From positions 1 to 64,000 of the forward strand of contig JAPTJF010000334.1 of the NCBI GenBank assembly GCA_029339195.1: a DNA stretch of 64,000 nt. Direction: 5' to 3'. Positions 10,808 to 32,454 of the stretch are shown here, in pieces. The translations under genes and the position numbers were made by a program. The notes below the pieces were generated by a model that saw nothing but the letters and a program-made list of their open reading frames with translations, searched no databases and was not told the origin of the DNA. Each line of letters begins with the position of its first letter. Position 1 is the first letter of the stretch. This stretch comes from Micractinium sp. NFX-FRZ (lineage: Eukaryota; Chlorophyta; Trebouxiophyceae; Chlorellales; Chlorellaceae).

Positions 10808-13800
10808 ATGAGCACCTCCCAGGGTTTTGCTGCCGGCGCAGCACTCTGCCTGCCGCCGCCGCCGCCGCCGCCGCCAGGGCAGTGTGTCCGCTCGCTCACC
10901 CCGCTCGTCCTGCGCCCTGCTGCAGTCGTTGCTGTGGCTGCCGATGCCGCCAAGCCCACCATCCTGGTGGCTGAGAAGCTGGGTGCTGGTGGTGTGGACA
11001 TGCTCAAGCAGGTGCGCTGAAGGGGGCAGCACCCGGCACGCGAGCGAGGCTTGGAGGAAGCGTAGTGGTGGCGCGCAGCTGTGTCTTGGAGGAAGCCTGT
11101 GTGGTGGGGCAGAGTCCAGCACCACCTCCCACTGGCGTGCCAAACCGCCTGCCGTCTTGCCATGCTCCCCCTATCTGCTTGCGCCGTCATTGCTCGTCAC
11201 GCCTGCAGGCGCGCACCGTTGCTCTGCTGGTCTGGGCTGCACCCGCTCTCCTGTTGTGTGCGGCACCCAGCAGCGGCCCTCCGCGTTGCCCCCCCCCCTC
11301 CTCTGCGCCGCAGGTGGGCACCGTTGACTGCAGCTACGACATGACCAAGGAGGAGCTGCTGGCCAAGGTCAGCCTGGTGGACGCCATCGTCATCCGCTCG
11401 GCAACCAAGGTGGGCACCAAAGCTTGATGTCAACACCAGGCTTGGGCAGGGGGGAGAAGCTGTAAGCACTGCTTCAGAGGGGAGGGGGGAACCGGAGCCT
11501 GGCCAGGCTTGGGCAGGGGGCAGGGGGCAGAACCTGTAGACCCTGCCTTGAAGGGAGGGGGCAGAGATTGGACACGTGCGGGGGGCTTGGCGAGAGGGGC
11601 AGGCAAGGGCAGTGTCCCTGCAGGCTCCGGCGGACCCCCAAGGGCAGGCATCTTCTTGCCCTTGCCCCCCGCACCTATTCTGGCATGCTGACTCTCTGCC
11701 ATTCCACCTACATCTCCTGCAGATCACCCGGGAGGTGTTTGAGGCCTCCAAGGGCCGCCTGAAGGTGGTGGGCCGCGCGGGCGTGGGCATTGACAATGTC
11801 GACCTCGCCGCCGCCTCCGAGGTCGGCTGCCTGGTGGTCAACGCCCCCACCGCCAACACGGTGGCGGCCGCCGAGCACGGCATCGCGCTCATCTGCGCCC
11901 TGGCCCGCAACGTGCCCCAGGCCGACAGCACCATGAAGGCCGGCAAGTGGGAGCGCTCCAAGTGGGTGGGCGTCTCCATGGTGGGCAAGACGCTGGCCAT
12001 CATGGGCTTTGGAAAGGTGAGGAAGTAATGTGGGAGCACGTACCTTAAAATAAATCAGCGGATTGGAAACCTAAAGGCCTGCCATGCGCAACAACCACAT
12101 CTTGTTGTTGGCCACTCGGTGCCTTCCAGGTAGTTGGGGGACTGCATGGGAGAGGCGGCAGCATGGGGCAAGAAGCCGAGACACGCGGGCACGCTTTTGC
12201 AACCAGGGGGGCTCGACGTGCACGCATGCCCTCCCCTCTTCCGCACCATCTTTCAAAATTGCCGTGCCCAGCCGCGCCCGCCCCGCCCCCGCAGGTGGGC
12301 TCCGAGGTGGCCCGCCGCGCCCGCGGCCTGGGCATGACCGTCATCGCCTACGACCCCTATGCCTCTGCCGAGAAGGCCGCCGCCCTGGGCGTCACCATTG
12401 TGTCGATGGAAGACGCGCTGGCGCGGGTGAGCGGCGGCCACAAGTGGCCGTGGTTTGTAGCTGCACAATGGTGTGCCATGCAGGGTTTGCATTCATGGTT
12501 TGGGCCAAGGCCTGAGATTAGCACGTGGCATGGAGGCACCTTTGCTTCCATAGATGCGGCGCGGAGTGGGTGGCGACGCTGTGTGGCGAGTGGGAATGAA
12601 GGGGCTGCTAGTGGGCGCAGTGGCGGGCAGGCAAGCGGGGCCTGCGTGTGCCAAAGGTGTGCTGGCCTGGCTCCCTGGCCTGATGTCACGCTGTGCTGGC
12701 CTGGCGCACTCGCCTCGCAGTCCAATGCACGCGCTCCTGACCCCTGCTCGCCTACCTGCCCCCCCGGCCCCCCCCCACCCGCAGGGCGACTTCTTCTCCC
12801 TGCACATGCCCCTGACCCCCAACACCAAGGGCATGTTCAACGACGACGCCTTCTCCAAGGTGGGTGTGGGTCTGTTTTGGGCGCTGCCATATGATGGCTC
12901 CTGCGAGGCAAGGCGCGGTGGCCGCGCCTGCCCCCCTTCCCTGGTCCCACAGAGGCCTGCAGGGCAGGGCATGTTCTGTACTGTATGCATGTATCTATGT
13001 GCATCCCCCAGTCGATGCGTCTGTCGACCTGAACCCCTCCTGACCAGCGCCCCCGCTGCCCTCCCCCCGTGCACCCGCCCGCCCGCCGGCCTGCAGATGA
13101 AGAAGGGTGCCCGCATCGTGAACGTTGCGCGCGGCGGCGTGATTGACGACGACTCGCTGGTGCGGGCGCTGGATGCCGGCATCGTGGCGGGCGCGGCGCT
13201 GGATGTGTTTGAGATTGAGCCGCCCGCGGCGGGTGAGTGGGCTGATGAGAGGGAGGGGCGCTGCAACAGCGGTAGGGACGTGTGCCTGGTTGGGGTGGAT
13301 GGGCAGAATGTGGCGCGGAATGCTCTGCGGTGGAGTGAGCCCTTGGGCTGAGACCCCCATCAAGGCGCAGCAGGAGGCATGTGCTGGTCAGGCGGGGTGC
13401 CTGGCCCTGGCCCCCTGCCGCTGACATCACGCAACCCTTTGAAACCACGACTCCCTCCCTCGTTGTGCGTGCAGACAACCCGCTGGTGGGCCGCCCCGAC
13501 GTGATTTGCACCCCCCACCTGGGCGCCTCCACCAAGGAGGCGCAGGAGGAGGTGGCCTACGAGATTGCAGAGGCCGTCATCTCCGCCCTCAACGTGAGCC
13601 AGCCAGCCAGCCCGCCAGCCAGCCCAGGCGGAAGGGGGAGCGGTGGGGCGGAAGGGGGTCCCTCGCCGGGGGGGCGCTCTGGTTGCAGTGTTGCATGTTG
13701 GCTGCACGAGCCGCTCTTGCATCCTTGCCTTGATCTGTTCCATGCACCAGGCACGTGGGCGCCCTCAGCGCTTGCCCCTCTGTGCCTGCGCACCCACCCA

Positions 13801-15850
13801 CCCTTGCCCTCCCCGTTCCCCCTCCCCTCCCTCCCCGCAGGGCGAGCTGACCCCCAGCTGCGTCAACGCCCCCATGGTGGCCCCCGAGGTGCTCAAGGAG
13901 CTGCAGCCGTTTGTGACGCTGGCAGACGGGCTGGGGCGCGCGGCGGTGCAGCTCGTGGAGGACTCGGGCTTTGCTGACGTCTTCATCACCTACCACAGGC
14001 AAGCAGCTGCGGGTGGGGCCGTGTTGGGCAGCGGGGGGTGGAGGTGGGAGGCGCTTCTGGTGGAGGACAGCAAGCTTTGCCAATGTCTTCATCACTTACC
14101 ACAGGCGAATGGGGGTGCCTTGTCAGATGTATTGATTGATGGGCGTGAGTGCTGCGGGGTGAAGAGGGGGGGATGCGGCTGGCTTGCATCACCACACGTG
14201 TGGGTGCACCTTTTCCTGGGCGTGTGGTTGAAGCGGTGGGTTGGCAGTGCTGCGCTATGCTGTGCCGCGCTGCGGCAGCCTGTGCTACCCTCCCTGCCGC
14301 CTCACCGCGCCGCCCCCGCCCCCTGCCCCTGCTCCCCTGCCCTTCTTCAACCTGCAGCCCCCGCGGCGACGACCTGGACACCCGCCTGCTGCGCGCCATG
14401 GTGGTCAAGGGCATGCTGGAGCAGATCACAACCTCCAACGTGAGGGAGGGGGCAGGGCGCTGCGGCACCGCTGCCCTGCTTCTGAGGGGCTGTGTTTGCG
14501 GGTGGTCTGTGCATGCATGTGCGAGCGCTCATGTAAGGTCCCTCACCTTGTCCCCTGGACATGGACCCTGGACCCAACCTTGTACTGCCCCGCCCGCCAC
14601 CCTTGTCCCCCCGTGCAGGTCAACCTGGTGAATGCGGACCTGCTGGCCAAGAAGCGCGGCCTGCGCATCGTGGAGACGGTGGTGCCCTCTGACGGCGACG
14701 ACGCGCTCAAGGAGATCGAGGTGAGCCGCCGATGACACAAGTATTGCCTGCAGCAGCAGGCACGGTTGCTGTGGTGTGCCGGGATGGCTTCCCTGGGGCT
14801 GGGCTGGGGTGTTTGGCACACCCGTGCTAGCTCAAGGCTAGGCTGAACCGGGGGCGGCTGCGGTGGTCTTCGGAGGCTTTGGCGCAAGCATGCCGCCTCA
14901 CCCTGCGTGCCCCATCCTTGCCTTGTCGCCCGCAGGTGGCCATTGGCGCCAACAAGAGCCGCTTCTCCTCTGCCGTCAACAGCCAGGGCCGCATCTCTGT
15001 GTCCGGCTGTGTCAAGTCGGGCAACCCCTTCCTCACCAAGATTGGCAACTTTGACGTCGACCTCAGCGTGGAGGTGGGGGCGCGCTGGGCATGCTGCGCA
15101 CTCTGCGCTGGGTTTACGTGCTGGGCATGCTGTGGACGATGCGCTGGGCTTACTGCGCTGTGCAGCAGCGGCCAGCAACTGCCCAGGTGCTGTGTTGAGC
15201 CGAGGTGGCGCTGTGCCGCGCAGTGCAGCTTCAACCCCCCTGCCTGCCGCTCACCTGCGCACGCTCACCACCCCTCCTCCCCTCCTCCCCTCCCTCTCAC
15301 CCCACCACCCTGCAGGGTGAGGTGGTGATGGTGCGCCAGACCGACCAGCCTGGTATCATCGCCGCCGTCTCCTCCGAGTTTGCCCAGAACAAGATCAACA
15401 TCTCGTTTATGAGCGTGGCACGTGAGGCGCGCGGCACCCAGGCCATCATGGCCATTGGCGTCGACGAGACCCCCTCCGCAGAGGTGCGGCCCCACAGCAG
15501 TCGTGCTTGCTAGTGAAACACGTACAACAGCAGCACTGGACACCAGCAGTGCTTGTTACGCACTTGTGCGTTTTTCGGGCTGGAGGGCTGTGTGCACCGG
15601 CTGTGTGCCCACCCTCTGTTTCATCACAAACTGCGTCCTGCTTCGCCTCCGCCTGCGTTCCCTCTGGGGTGTTCATGCTCGAGTGCAAGGCGATGGAGGG
15701 CTGGTGCAGCGGCGCCTCGCCTTCCTCACCTCCTCTCCTTCCTCTCTTTGCTCTCCCCTCACCCCCCTTTGGCAGGTCATGGCCGCCATCTCCAAGATCA
15801 CGGGCATCCAGGAGGTGACTGTGTTCTCCGAGAAGCAGCGGGCTGTCTGA
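10808..15850 (+). CDS. PGDH: D-3-phosphoglycerate dehydrogenase, plastid
   Basis: First enzyme of the phosphorylated serine pathway: oxidises 3-phosphoglycerate to 3-phosphohydroxypyruvate with NAD+. Thirteen exons: 10808-11011, 11314-11409, 11723-12016, 12295-12426, 12785-12859, 13097-13232, 13475-13593, 13841-13998, 14358-14439, 14619-14720, 14936-15073, 15316-15483, 15776-15850, together 592 residues with all phases consistent. Order: transit peptide with a polyproline run, substrate domain ([10 protein letters not shown]), [14 protein letters not shown]-binding [41 protein letters not shown], the intervening domain, and a C-terminal ACT domain ([21 protein letters not shown]). The exon 8-9 intron is GC-AG. 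Start ATG 10808 is chosen because it opens a Ser/Ala-rich presequence in frame. The length matches plant PGDH. Confidence 0.95.
10852..10875 (+). repeat. GCC trinucleotide run, codes polyproline
   Basis: A pure (GCC)n run inside the transit peptide of PGDH, read as consecutive Pro codons. Its length may vary between strains. Confidence 0.9.
11440..11565 (+). repeat. Degenerate tandem repeat in PGDH intron 2
   Basis: A segment beginning AGGCTTGGGCAGGGGG (near 11439) recurs near 11505, followed in both copies by a related ..TGTA..CCTGCCTT/ACTGCTTC..GGGAGGGGG stretch. The two copies are diverged and lie wholly within the intron. Confidence 0.6.
14057..14107 (+). repeat. Decayed copy of PGDH exon 8 end in intron
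   Basis: The segment resembles the last part of exon 8 and its donor (13952-14002): CTGGTGGAGGACAGC against CTCGTGGAGGACTCG, then GTCTTCATCAC(T/C)TACCACAGGC. Spacing is 105 bp. The copied GC donor is preserved, so it could act as a decoy or alternative 5' splice site. Confidence 0.85.
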
Positions 15851-16733
15851 GCTGGCGCTCGCCACCTGGCGCCACCTGGCGCGAGCCTGACTGACGGCGC
15901 AGCAGCGCGCGTCACTGCGCCAGCGCCCCCATCCGCCCGCCCGTGGCTGCCACCCTGCCCACCCGCACTGGTGTCTGCTTTCTGCTCCCCTCTGCTCCTT
16001 CGCCGGCACCGCAAATGAACAACCTGCCTGCTCATTTCTTCCCGTCTCGCCGGGGCCTCTTGCTCCCTCCATGCTTTTGCTTTTTGCCCCGCCCCTGCCC
16101 CCTGTATCCCCACCCTGTGCGCGTGAGCTTTTGCTTTTGCCCCTGACTGGCAGCAGCTTGAGAGTGGCCCACGATACGAATCATGGCCGTTCCCATCACA
16201 CCCCCGTCCAACCCCTCTCTCAACAGTGAACAACGATACGTCTTACCTGTGCCCGCCCCGCACTTGCGATGAACCCCTTCCGCAATGCAATGCAACAATG
16301 ACCCCACACAGGATGACAACGACAGGTGGGGTGTGCAGAGCAGAGGGCATCAAAATTGAAGGGTGCAGTTGTGAGTTTGAAGGGACGAAGCTCTGCAGCG
16401 CTGGCGCCAGCCCCAGCGGACCTCTCCTGACCCTCTTGTTGCTGTGTCGGCAGCCACTTTGGGCAGTCTGCGCTCCTCCTTCGGCTCACCACGCGACTTT
16501 TCAGCCCCAAAGCCACGCACACACCGCGATAGCTGCGGAACCCCAACCCGGTGCGAGAGGGCGCCCGGCATCGCTGTTGCATCATGACATGCGGTCTGCA
16601 ACAGCTAGCTGCGCGCACAACCGATTCCCGCGACGCCACACGGCAGCCGGTAGCGCCGCCGTGCCACCGCTGCCGCTTGCTCAGGCCTCCACGCCCTGCT
16701 ACGCCCTGCTCCTCCTGGCCCTGCAGCACAGCC
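15851..16733. other. Gap between PGDH and SDR genes
   Basis: It holds the PGDH 3' region and the upstream region of the SDR gene. No coding stretch is supported. The open frame that runs upstream of the SDR start in 16551-16733 lacks any protein-like pattern. Confidence 0.5.
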
Positions 16734-18939
16734 ATGGCGCTGGAGGGCAAGGTGGCAATTGTAACCGGAAGCACGGGAATTGTGGGCGAAGGCATTGCCC
16801 GCAGCTTCCTGGAGGCAGGGGCCACCGTGGTTGCGCCCATCCGCTCCGCCGGCAAGGAGGCGGGCCTGCGCGAAGCGCTGGGGTCACCCTCCGCAGAGCG
16901 GCTCGTCACCCCTGTGGATGAGTACACCACTGCGGAGGGCAGCAAGCAGCTGGCGCGGTTTGTGCAGCTCAAGTTTGGCTCCGTGGTGGGTGGGTGGGTG
17001 GGCGGGAGACGTGGTGGGTGAGTGAGATCAGACTGGCGGATGCGCTCCGCTCTGCGGGCATAGCTGCGCCTGCCAGCGCTTGGCTGCGTGCCATCCCGGT
17101 GGGCTGCCTTGCTGCCCCAGCAGCCTCCTGCCGAGCTGCACTCACCCACCCTGCACCCTGCAGAGGCCTGCCGCCCCGGGACCTCATGCCAAGCAGCCGT
17201 CACCATGTGCCTGCCTGCGGCTGCGTGCCTCTGCAGGATCATGTGGTGGCGTGCACTGGAGGGATGGTGCCCATGGGGTGAGCGGCTGGCAGAGAGGTCT
17301 GGCTGGGTGGGTTGGCTGCCTGGCGAGCTGGCTCTTGGGTGGGGCTTCAGGTGTCTTGGTGTCCAGGTGCTTGCCTTCGGCCAGGGCCGCCAGCCCTCCC
17401 CGCCCCCCCTGCTACGCCAGAGCAGCGGGCCAGCACTGTGCCTGCTAGCAACAGCACAGCGCTGCGCAGTGCAGCACTAGCGCACTGCATGACACAGCAA
17501 TGTGGGCATTCCCATGCAACCGCCCGCTGCCCCCTCTGCCCTTGGGATGCCGCCCCTGCAGCCTGACCCCTCCCCTCAAGCAAGGCGCCTGCGCCCTGAC
17601 CAGCGCGTGAGCAGGACTGCTGAACCTCCCTATGTGCACCCCTCACACCGCAGGGTTCTGGCCTCGGTGACCCGGGAGGCATTCAACGCTGCCATGCACG
17701 ACAGAGTGCTGGGACAGATTGTGCTGGCACAGGCGCTGGTCCCGCTGCTGAGGGAGGAGGCTGGCTCGTCATATCTCGTCATCACAGGGCGACTGGGTGA
17801 GCTCAACAGTGTTGAGGGTCAGGTTGTTGAGGGGCACAGATGGTGCTGGCTGGCCAACCGGGCCCCGCCGTCACTACTAGCCCCTCTGCCCTGCACATAT
17901 CTGCAGCACATGTGCATGGATGTTGCCCCCCATGCTGCCCTCTGCCACTACTAGCCCTTGCTGCCATGCCCGCAACTGCAGCACATCAAGTGCATTCTGC
18001 CCGCCCGCCTGTGCACACCCCCTTCTGCCCTGCAGGCGAGCACTGCAACATGCCAGATGGCGCGCTGTTCTCCATCAGCAACGCCGCAGTGTACGGCATG
18101 GTGCAGGCGCTGCAGGCCCAGCTGCGGGACAAGCCGCAGCGCGTGAACGAGGTGCGGTGCTGGCTGCCCTGCTGTGCCACGCTGTGCCATGTGGTGCTGT
18201 GCTGTGATGCTGCAAGCAATGCTGCGTTGAGCTGTGCTGTGCTGCCGCTGTGCATGCTGTACTGTGGTGTGCAGTGCTGCTGCCGTGTGTGCTGTACGGT
18301 GGTGTCCAGTAATGGGTTGAGATGTGCTGTTCTGCTGCACAGTACAATCAAAGAAAGCTTCAGCGATTGCACGTGGCGCTGTGCTGTGCCGTGTCTGCTG
18401 TGCCATGTCCCGCCATGCCATGACTTCTGTGCTGTGCTACCTGTTAAAGCATTTATATATGCCTGACGGCTTGCAAAGTGCATCCGCTTGAAGTGAAACT
18501 GCTAGCGTGCCGCGCTGCACTGCCCCCGCTGTCCCCCCACACACTCAGCTGCCCGGTGCCCCCATGTGCAGCTGAGGATTGGCGCCATTGTGCGGCGGGA
18601 CAACGAGCCGGAGCACCCACAATTCCCAGGCATGTGCCATGCGCATGGGGCGGTAGCCTGGCAGCCGTTGCAGCAGCGCGGCTAGCTTGCTTGGGGCATC
18701 TTGCCATCTCAAGGCAGCTCTGGCGCACATTGAGCTGCCTCCTGGTTGCCTGCCTGCTGCCTGCCCGCAGGACGACCCTGTGTGCCTGCATGCCCTCACT
18801 CCCTCGGGTCTGTTCTCTCATTCTCAAGGGACCCCGTGCAGGCAAGAAGGCGCACCCCGCCAGCCTGGTGGGCGGCCAGGCGCTGGCCATTGCCACTGGG
18901 AGCCAGGCAGACGAGATAGTACGTCTGTACCTGGACTGA
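16734..18939 (+). CDS. Short-chain dehydrogenase/reductase (SDR)
   Basis: NAD(P)-binding Rossmann oxidoreductase; substrate unknown. Exons 16734-16985, 17237-17277, 17654-17796, 18036-18151, 18572-18629, 18842-18939 (235 residues, phases match). The N-terminus has VAIVTGSTGIVGEGIA, a variant of the TGxxxGxG cofactor motif, and VDHVVACTGG matches the usual NNAG region, with CTGG instead. The catalytic area is atypical. LVITGRLG is where the Ser is normally found, and instead of the YxxxK pair I see SISNAAVYGMVQAL, so the classical Tyr-Lys dyad is not evident. The fifth intron has a GC donor (CAG/GCATGT). Either it is a divergent SDR, possibly not catalytic, or it works on an unusual substrate. 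The intron at 17797-18035 contains a degenerate duplicate of its own acceptor region. Confidence 0.8.
17860..17995 (+). repeat. Duplicated acceptor-like segment in SDR intron 3
   Basis: CACTACTAGCCC..CTGC followed by an ACTGCAGCACAT-like end occurs twice, near 17872-17915 and 17945-17990. The real acceptor is at 18035. Confidence 0.65.
18160..18420 (+). repeat. GCTGTG-rich low-complexity stretch
   Basis: Intron 4 of the SDR gene consists largely of degenerate TGCTGTG words. It explains the Cys/Leu/Val-rich open frames seen here, which are not genes. Confidence 0.8.
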
Positions 18940-20070
18940 GGGGGCTAGCTAGCTGGGTGTGACAATTTACTTGCCCACCGCACGGCATGCACAGCTTGGA
19001 AGAAGGGTTCACCTGGCTACATCGGTGTACAGCTTGTGATGCCAACTGGCTTGCAAGTCAGTTGTGCATGCAGCCCAGCTGATTGCAGCTAAGTGCAGCT
19101 GCTCTCACGGCTCGCCTTGCCCAGGGCACCTGTGCTCCGACAGCACCACTTCTTCCAAGCTTTCGATGCAAACTCCAAACTTTCGGTGCAAACTCAACTT
19201 CAAAGCGTGCAAGTCCGCCAGTTGCATGTATGCCTGCCTTGCGATTGGCTGCCTATCGTTTCAATGCTGAAACACACATGCATTTGCATCCGTCGCACGC
19301 CCAAGTGCCAGTGCTGCCACCGGCCCCAGCTCCCAAAGCAGATCCCCCATGTGACCCTGTCATGGCAGACGCTCTAAACACATTGTGAGGCACACGGGGG
19401 AATTGTGCGTCTGAGGATCAGCATGGCAGGGGGGAGCCGACCTGATAGGAACTCTGGTGTGAAGGCAATGCACAGGGTCACTGGTATGCAGGCATGGCAC
19501 CTTTCGTGCGCTGCTTGATGCTCCCCCAGATGGCGTGGCCTGCCCACTTACGGGCGCCAGGCTGATTCGTCCGCAGAGTGCAGCGCGGCGGTCAGGCAGG
19601 TGTGGTGTGGCCGGGGGACAGGTGCTCACAGATCCTCGCTGTGAGCTGCCTCGTCTGGGTGTGTTGCATCACCCGCCCGCCTGCTTGCCCCCTGCCAATC
19701 TGCCCCCAAATCCGCTCCTCCCCTCCTTGCTGCCCGGGTGCACACTAATGTGACCAACAGAGTGCAAACAAAAGCAGCTTGTTGGTTGCCATGGGTTGTT
19801 TACAGCATTCAGCAAGGAGCATACACAGAGGGAGTGAAAATGGAGAGTCCAACAGCAGCAAACAGGGCAGCACAAGGCAAGGGGAGCAGAAGGCTGCACA
19901 AGCAAAGGGACACAAAAAGAGATAAGAAAACGAGATGATGAATCGGGGGAAATGGTACAAGTCTAGAACAAGGACACAGCAGCGCACCCCCAGGCGCGGG
20001 TGAAGCCGCTTGCTCGCTGCTGGCGCTGCCGGCAAGCAGGCATTGTATCCACATGCCGTGCAGCGGCTGC
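18940..20070. other. Gap between convergent SDR and DPH4 genes
   Basis: No gene is supported. It contains the 3' flanks of both genes. A small direct repeat, around a TTCG(A/G)TGCAAACTC word, occurs at about 19160-19195. Confidence 0.5.
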
Positions 20071-20860
20071 TTACGGGACGGACGCATGGCCAGGCCTCAG
20101 CAGCACGCTAATGTGGAGGGAGCAGGTGGAGCAGGGCACAGCCAGCTCAGCAGCGCCTCCTGCCACCTCAGCGCCCGCCGCCTCCTGCACGTCCTCTTGA
20201 AGCAGCAGGTATGAGCCTCCGCAGCGGCAGGGCCAGGCATAGCACTGCTGCCCTTCTACATCTACAGGGAAGTCCAGGTGCTGAAGCGGCACCGCCTCGC
20301 TGATGTGCACCTGCTGTTGTGCCGCAGCAAGCGCCAGCTGGCGGTCGTATGCTGCTCGCCGCCCAGCGTCTTGCAGCACCTGCGCCAAAGCAACAAGGGG
20401 GGCGCGCGCGCACAGTGCTGAATGTGAGTATAAGGACGCGACGCGGGTCAGCAGGTGGCAGCCAGGTGAACGCACGCACGTATGTCTGCACGTGTGTGTG
20501 ATCAGGCAAGGTCATGCTGCAAGCCAGCCCAGCCGCAAGCTGGGCCATGCACACCCCCAGGCTTGCTGGTTCCCCATGCCTGCAGCCCCAGGCGCACACC
20601 CCAGGCAGGCAGAGGCCACGCACCTCCCAGGCCTGCTGGACCAACAGAAAGTCAGCTGTGCGGCCTACAGCCTCCACACTGGCAGTGTCTGCCCCTCTTC
20701 CACTGCCGCTGCTGCTGCCGCCCGGGCCTGCCTTGTCGGGGTGTGCCCGCAGCGCCGCCCGACGGTACGCTGCCTTCACTTCTTCGGCGCTGGCAGCAGG
20801 CGCCACCCCAAGCACTGCGTACCAGCACAGCTGCTGCGCCCCGTGCGCCCCGGAGGCCAT
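20071..20860 (-). CDS. DPH4: DPH4-like J protein, diphthamide synthesis
   Basis: DPH4 (DNAJC24/JJJ3) helps with the first step of diphthamide formation on elongation factor 2, by delivering iron/electrons to the DPH1-DPH2 complex. Two exons: 20860-20624 and 20379-20071, 182-residue range, phase 0. Seen: an N-terminal J domain (YAVLGVAP, AYRRAALRAHPDK with the HPD triad), a Gly/Ser insert, QQAWEV..RRAAYDRQL, then a CSL-type zinc finger with CRCGGSYLL and CSTCSLHISVL supplying the four Cys ligands. This J plus CSL order defines the family. The rest is cytosolic with no targeting sequence. Confidence 0.9.
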
Positions 20861-21034
20861 GCTGCCTGCCTGAGTGCAGAAGAGCAGGGGCGCGCGCTGC
20901 CCGTGTGTGGCGCCGTCTAGACCACCTGCTGCAAGTGGCCCAACGAAGGTTGGCCAGGCCGTCTTGCTATGTGCAAGCCTGCCCGAGTTGAACCTGTGTG
21001 CACCAACGTTTTGAGTGTGCAGGTCTGCCCCGGC

Positions 21035-21559
21035 TCACTGCTCCTCACGCTCGCCGCTCCGCAGCCGAACTGTGATCGATGGCGCTGCCTGCTCCTCCGC
21101 CTCCTCGGCGTCTTCCACGTGCTCCGGGAACTTTTCTTTAAAGCGGGGGTCCTGCTTAAGCCGCCTCATGTCCCACTGCAATGGCCAAGGAGGCAGCGAT
21201 AGCATATGAGCGGCTCACAATGAGCCTGCGATAGGCAGCACCAGCTGGCCAGCAAAGGCGACGGCAGCGGCGGCGGCAGGCAGCAGAGGCGTGTGTGCCG
21301 GCGTGCCGTGGCGGTGTTTGAGCGGTAGCTTCATGCATTGAGCATAATCACAGCGGCCGTCCAGCGCCTTGTGTGCAAGCAGAGGCGCATGACGAGAGTG
21401 AATTGCGCTGCAACGCTGGCGGCAGGGAGCATGTGCGCTGTCAAACAACCAAAGCCCTCCGCAAGAACGTTCACTGGCACTCACTTGCAGCACAGCTGCC
21501 CAAGCAAGGAGTGCAGCACCGGCCCAGGGCTTCCAGCCGCTCAGCTTGCTTCCTGTCAT
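21035..21559 (-). CDS. 71-residue single-pass membrane protein
   Basis: Two exons: 21559-21485 (MTGSKLSGWKPWAGAALLAW..) and 21175-21035, joined in phase 0 through a GTGAGT donor and TTGCAG acceptor. The product has a short N-terminus, one hydrophobic segment (WAGAALLAWAAVLQ), then a charged tail with DMRRLKQDPRFKEKFPEHVED. The shape resembles small mitochondrial inner-membrane or assembly proteins, but I cannot name it. It is head to head with the FtsHi gene, 261 bp apart. Confidence 0.65.
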
Positions 21560-21820
21560 GTGCAAGACCGCATCGAAACTGGGTGTCGGACTTTGATCGC
21601 CTGCAAACAAAGGTTGTGAGACTTCAGAAGGTGCTGAGGTGGCGAGCCTCTGAGGTGGCGAGCAAGATAAGTGGGCTGCTAGCATATGGTTTGAGATTGC
21701 GGGTAGCTGGTACTGGTGAGCGAGCAAGAGAGGGCAATGCGCAGCTAGTAAGCGAGAGACACCCCTCGGCAAGCCAGTAGTCCCCTTTAGCAGCCGTTCC
21801 TAGCAGTCCAGGCGACAGCG
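21560..21820. promoter_or_regulatory. Shared upstream region, divergent pair
   Basis: This 261-bp gap separates the start codons of the 71-residue protein (-) and FtsHi (+), so it must carry both 5' regions. Inferred from layout only; no motif is assigned. Confidence 0.4.
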
Positions 21821-31572
<9,752 letters not shown>

Positions 31573-32454
31573 TTGCCAACCCCTGATTGAGACCAGGAGG
31601 CCAACTCTCCTGGTCCTGCCTAGATGCCCAGCGGGCTGCGCCCCTTTGGTCCCTGCACAGTCCCTCTGGCCGCGGTGCCGCCAGCTGCCCGTGGTGGCTG
31701 GGGAGGCAGGGCGCCCCCGTTGGTGCGCGGCGGTGTGCGGCCTGGGGGGGTGGCTCACGAGGGGCCCGTGCCCGTGCCCATGTCCCGTATGTGCCCACCT
31801 CTTCTTGCTGCTCTCTTCGAAGTGTCCGTTTCCACTGCTTGATGCTTCCCGCCCACTCCCCCCTTCTCAGTCTCAATCCCGCTCGTTCCTTCTGAACACG
31901 CTCGTTCCTCCGCTCCAGCTCTGCTAACTCAGGCCCCTGAGCTGACCCCACACTTGGTAACACACTTGCAAGTGGAATTTGACTGGAATGAGAGGGCAGG
32001 GATGCAGGATGCAACGGAGGACGGGCCCAACTCAGCCTCCCCGCCTGCGCAGTGGCCGCGCTCGGCAGATGGCAGCGTTCACTGACGGCAGCTATGGCAG
32101 TCGCCGCTGCTGCCACAACTTTGTCATCGGCAGTGCTTGCTTACAAATGCAGGAGGGTATGCATCTTGCCTCGCAAGAGCCACGCACAGCTGGGCCGTGC
32201 AGCCGCACGACAGGGGGGTGGCCTGCGCAGCACAGTCCCCGGGTTGCTGCCCCCAGGCCGTTGCCCACTTTGCGCACAGCTGCTGCCACCGGCGCTGCCA
32301 CCGTCAGCCACGCTGGCTGGCTGGCAGGCTGAGGCCGGCTGGCGCGCCGGATGCCCTCGCTCCTCAGCGTGCCGTCATGCTGAGGCCGGGTACCTTTGTG
32401 CAAGAAACGAGGTTGTAGTGCATGTGAGGAATACTTGGTGTCGTTGCTTCAGCT
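31573..32454. other. Gap between convergent FtsHi and S16 genes
   Basis: No gene is well supported. An open frame from 32052 (+) begins with a hydrophobic stretch, TAAMAVAAAATTLSSAVLAY, that could be a signal or membrane segment. It decays into compositionally biased sequence and runs into the S16 3' end, so I leave it uncalled. Confidence 0.4.

Noticed and set aside
18160..18420. Possible Cys-rich small gene in TGCTGTG repeats
   Set aside because: Low-complexity intron; open frames arise from lack of stops in the repeat.
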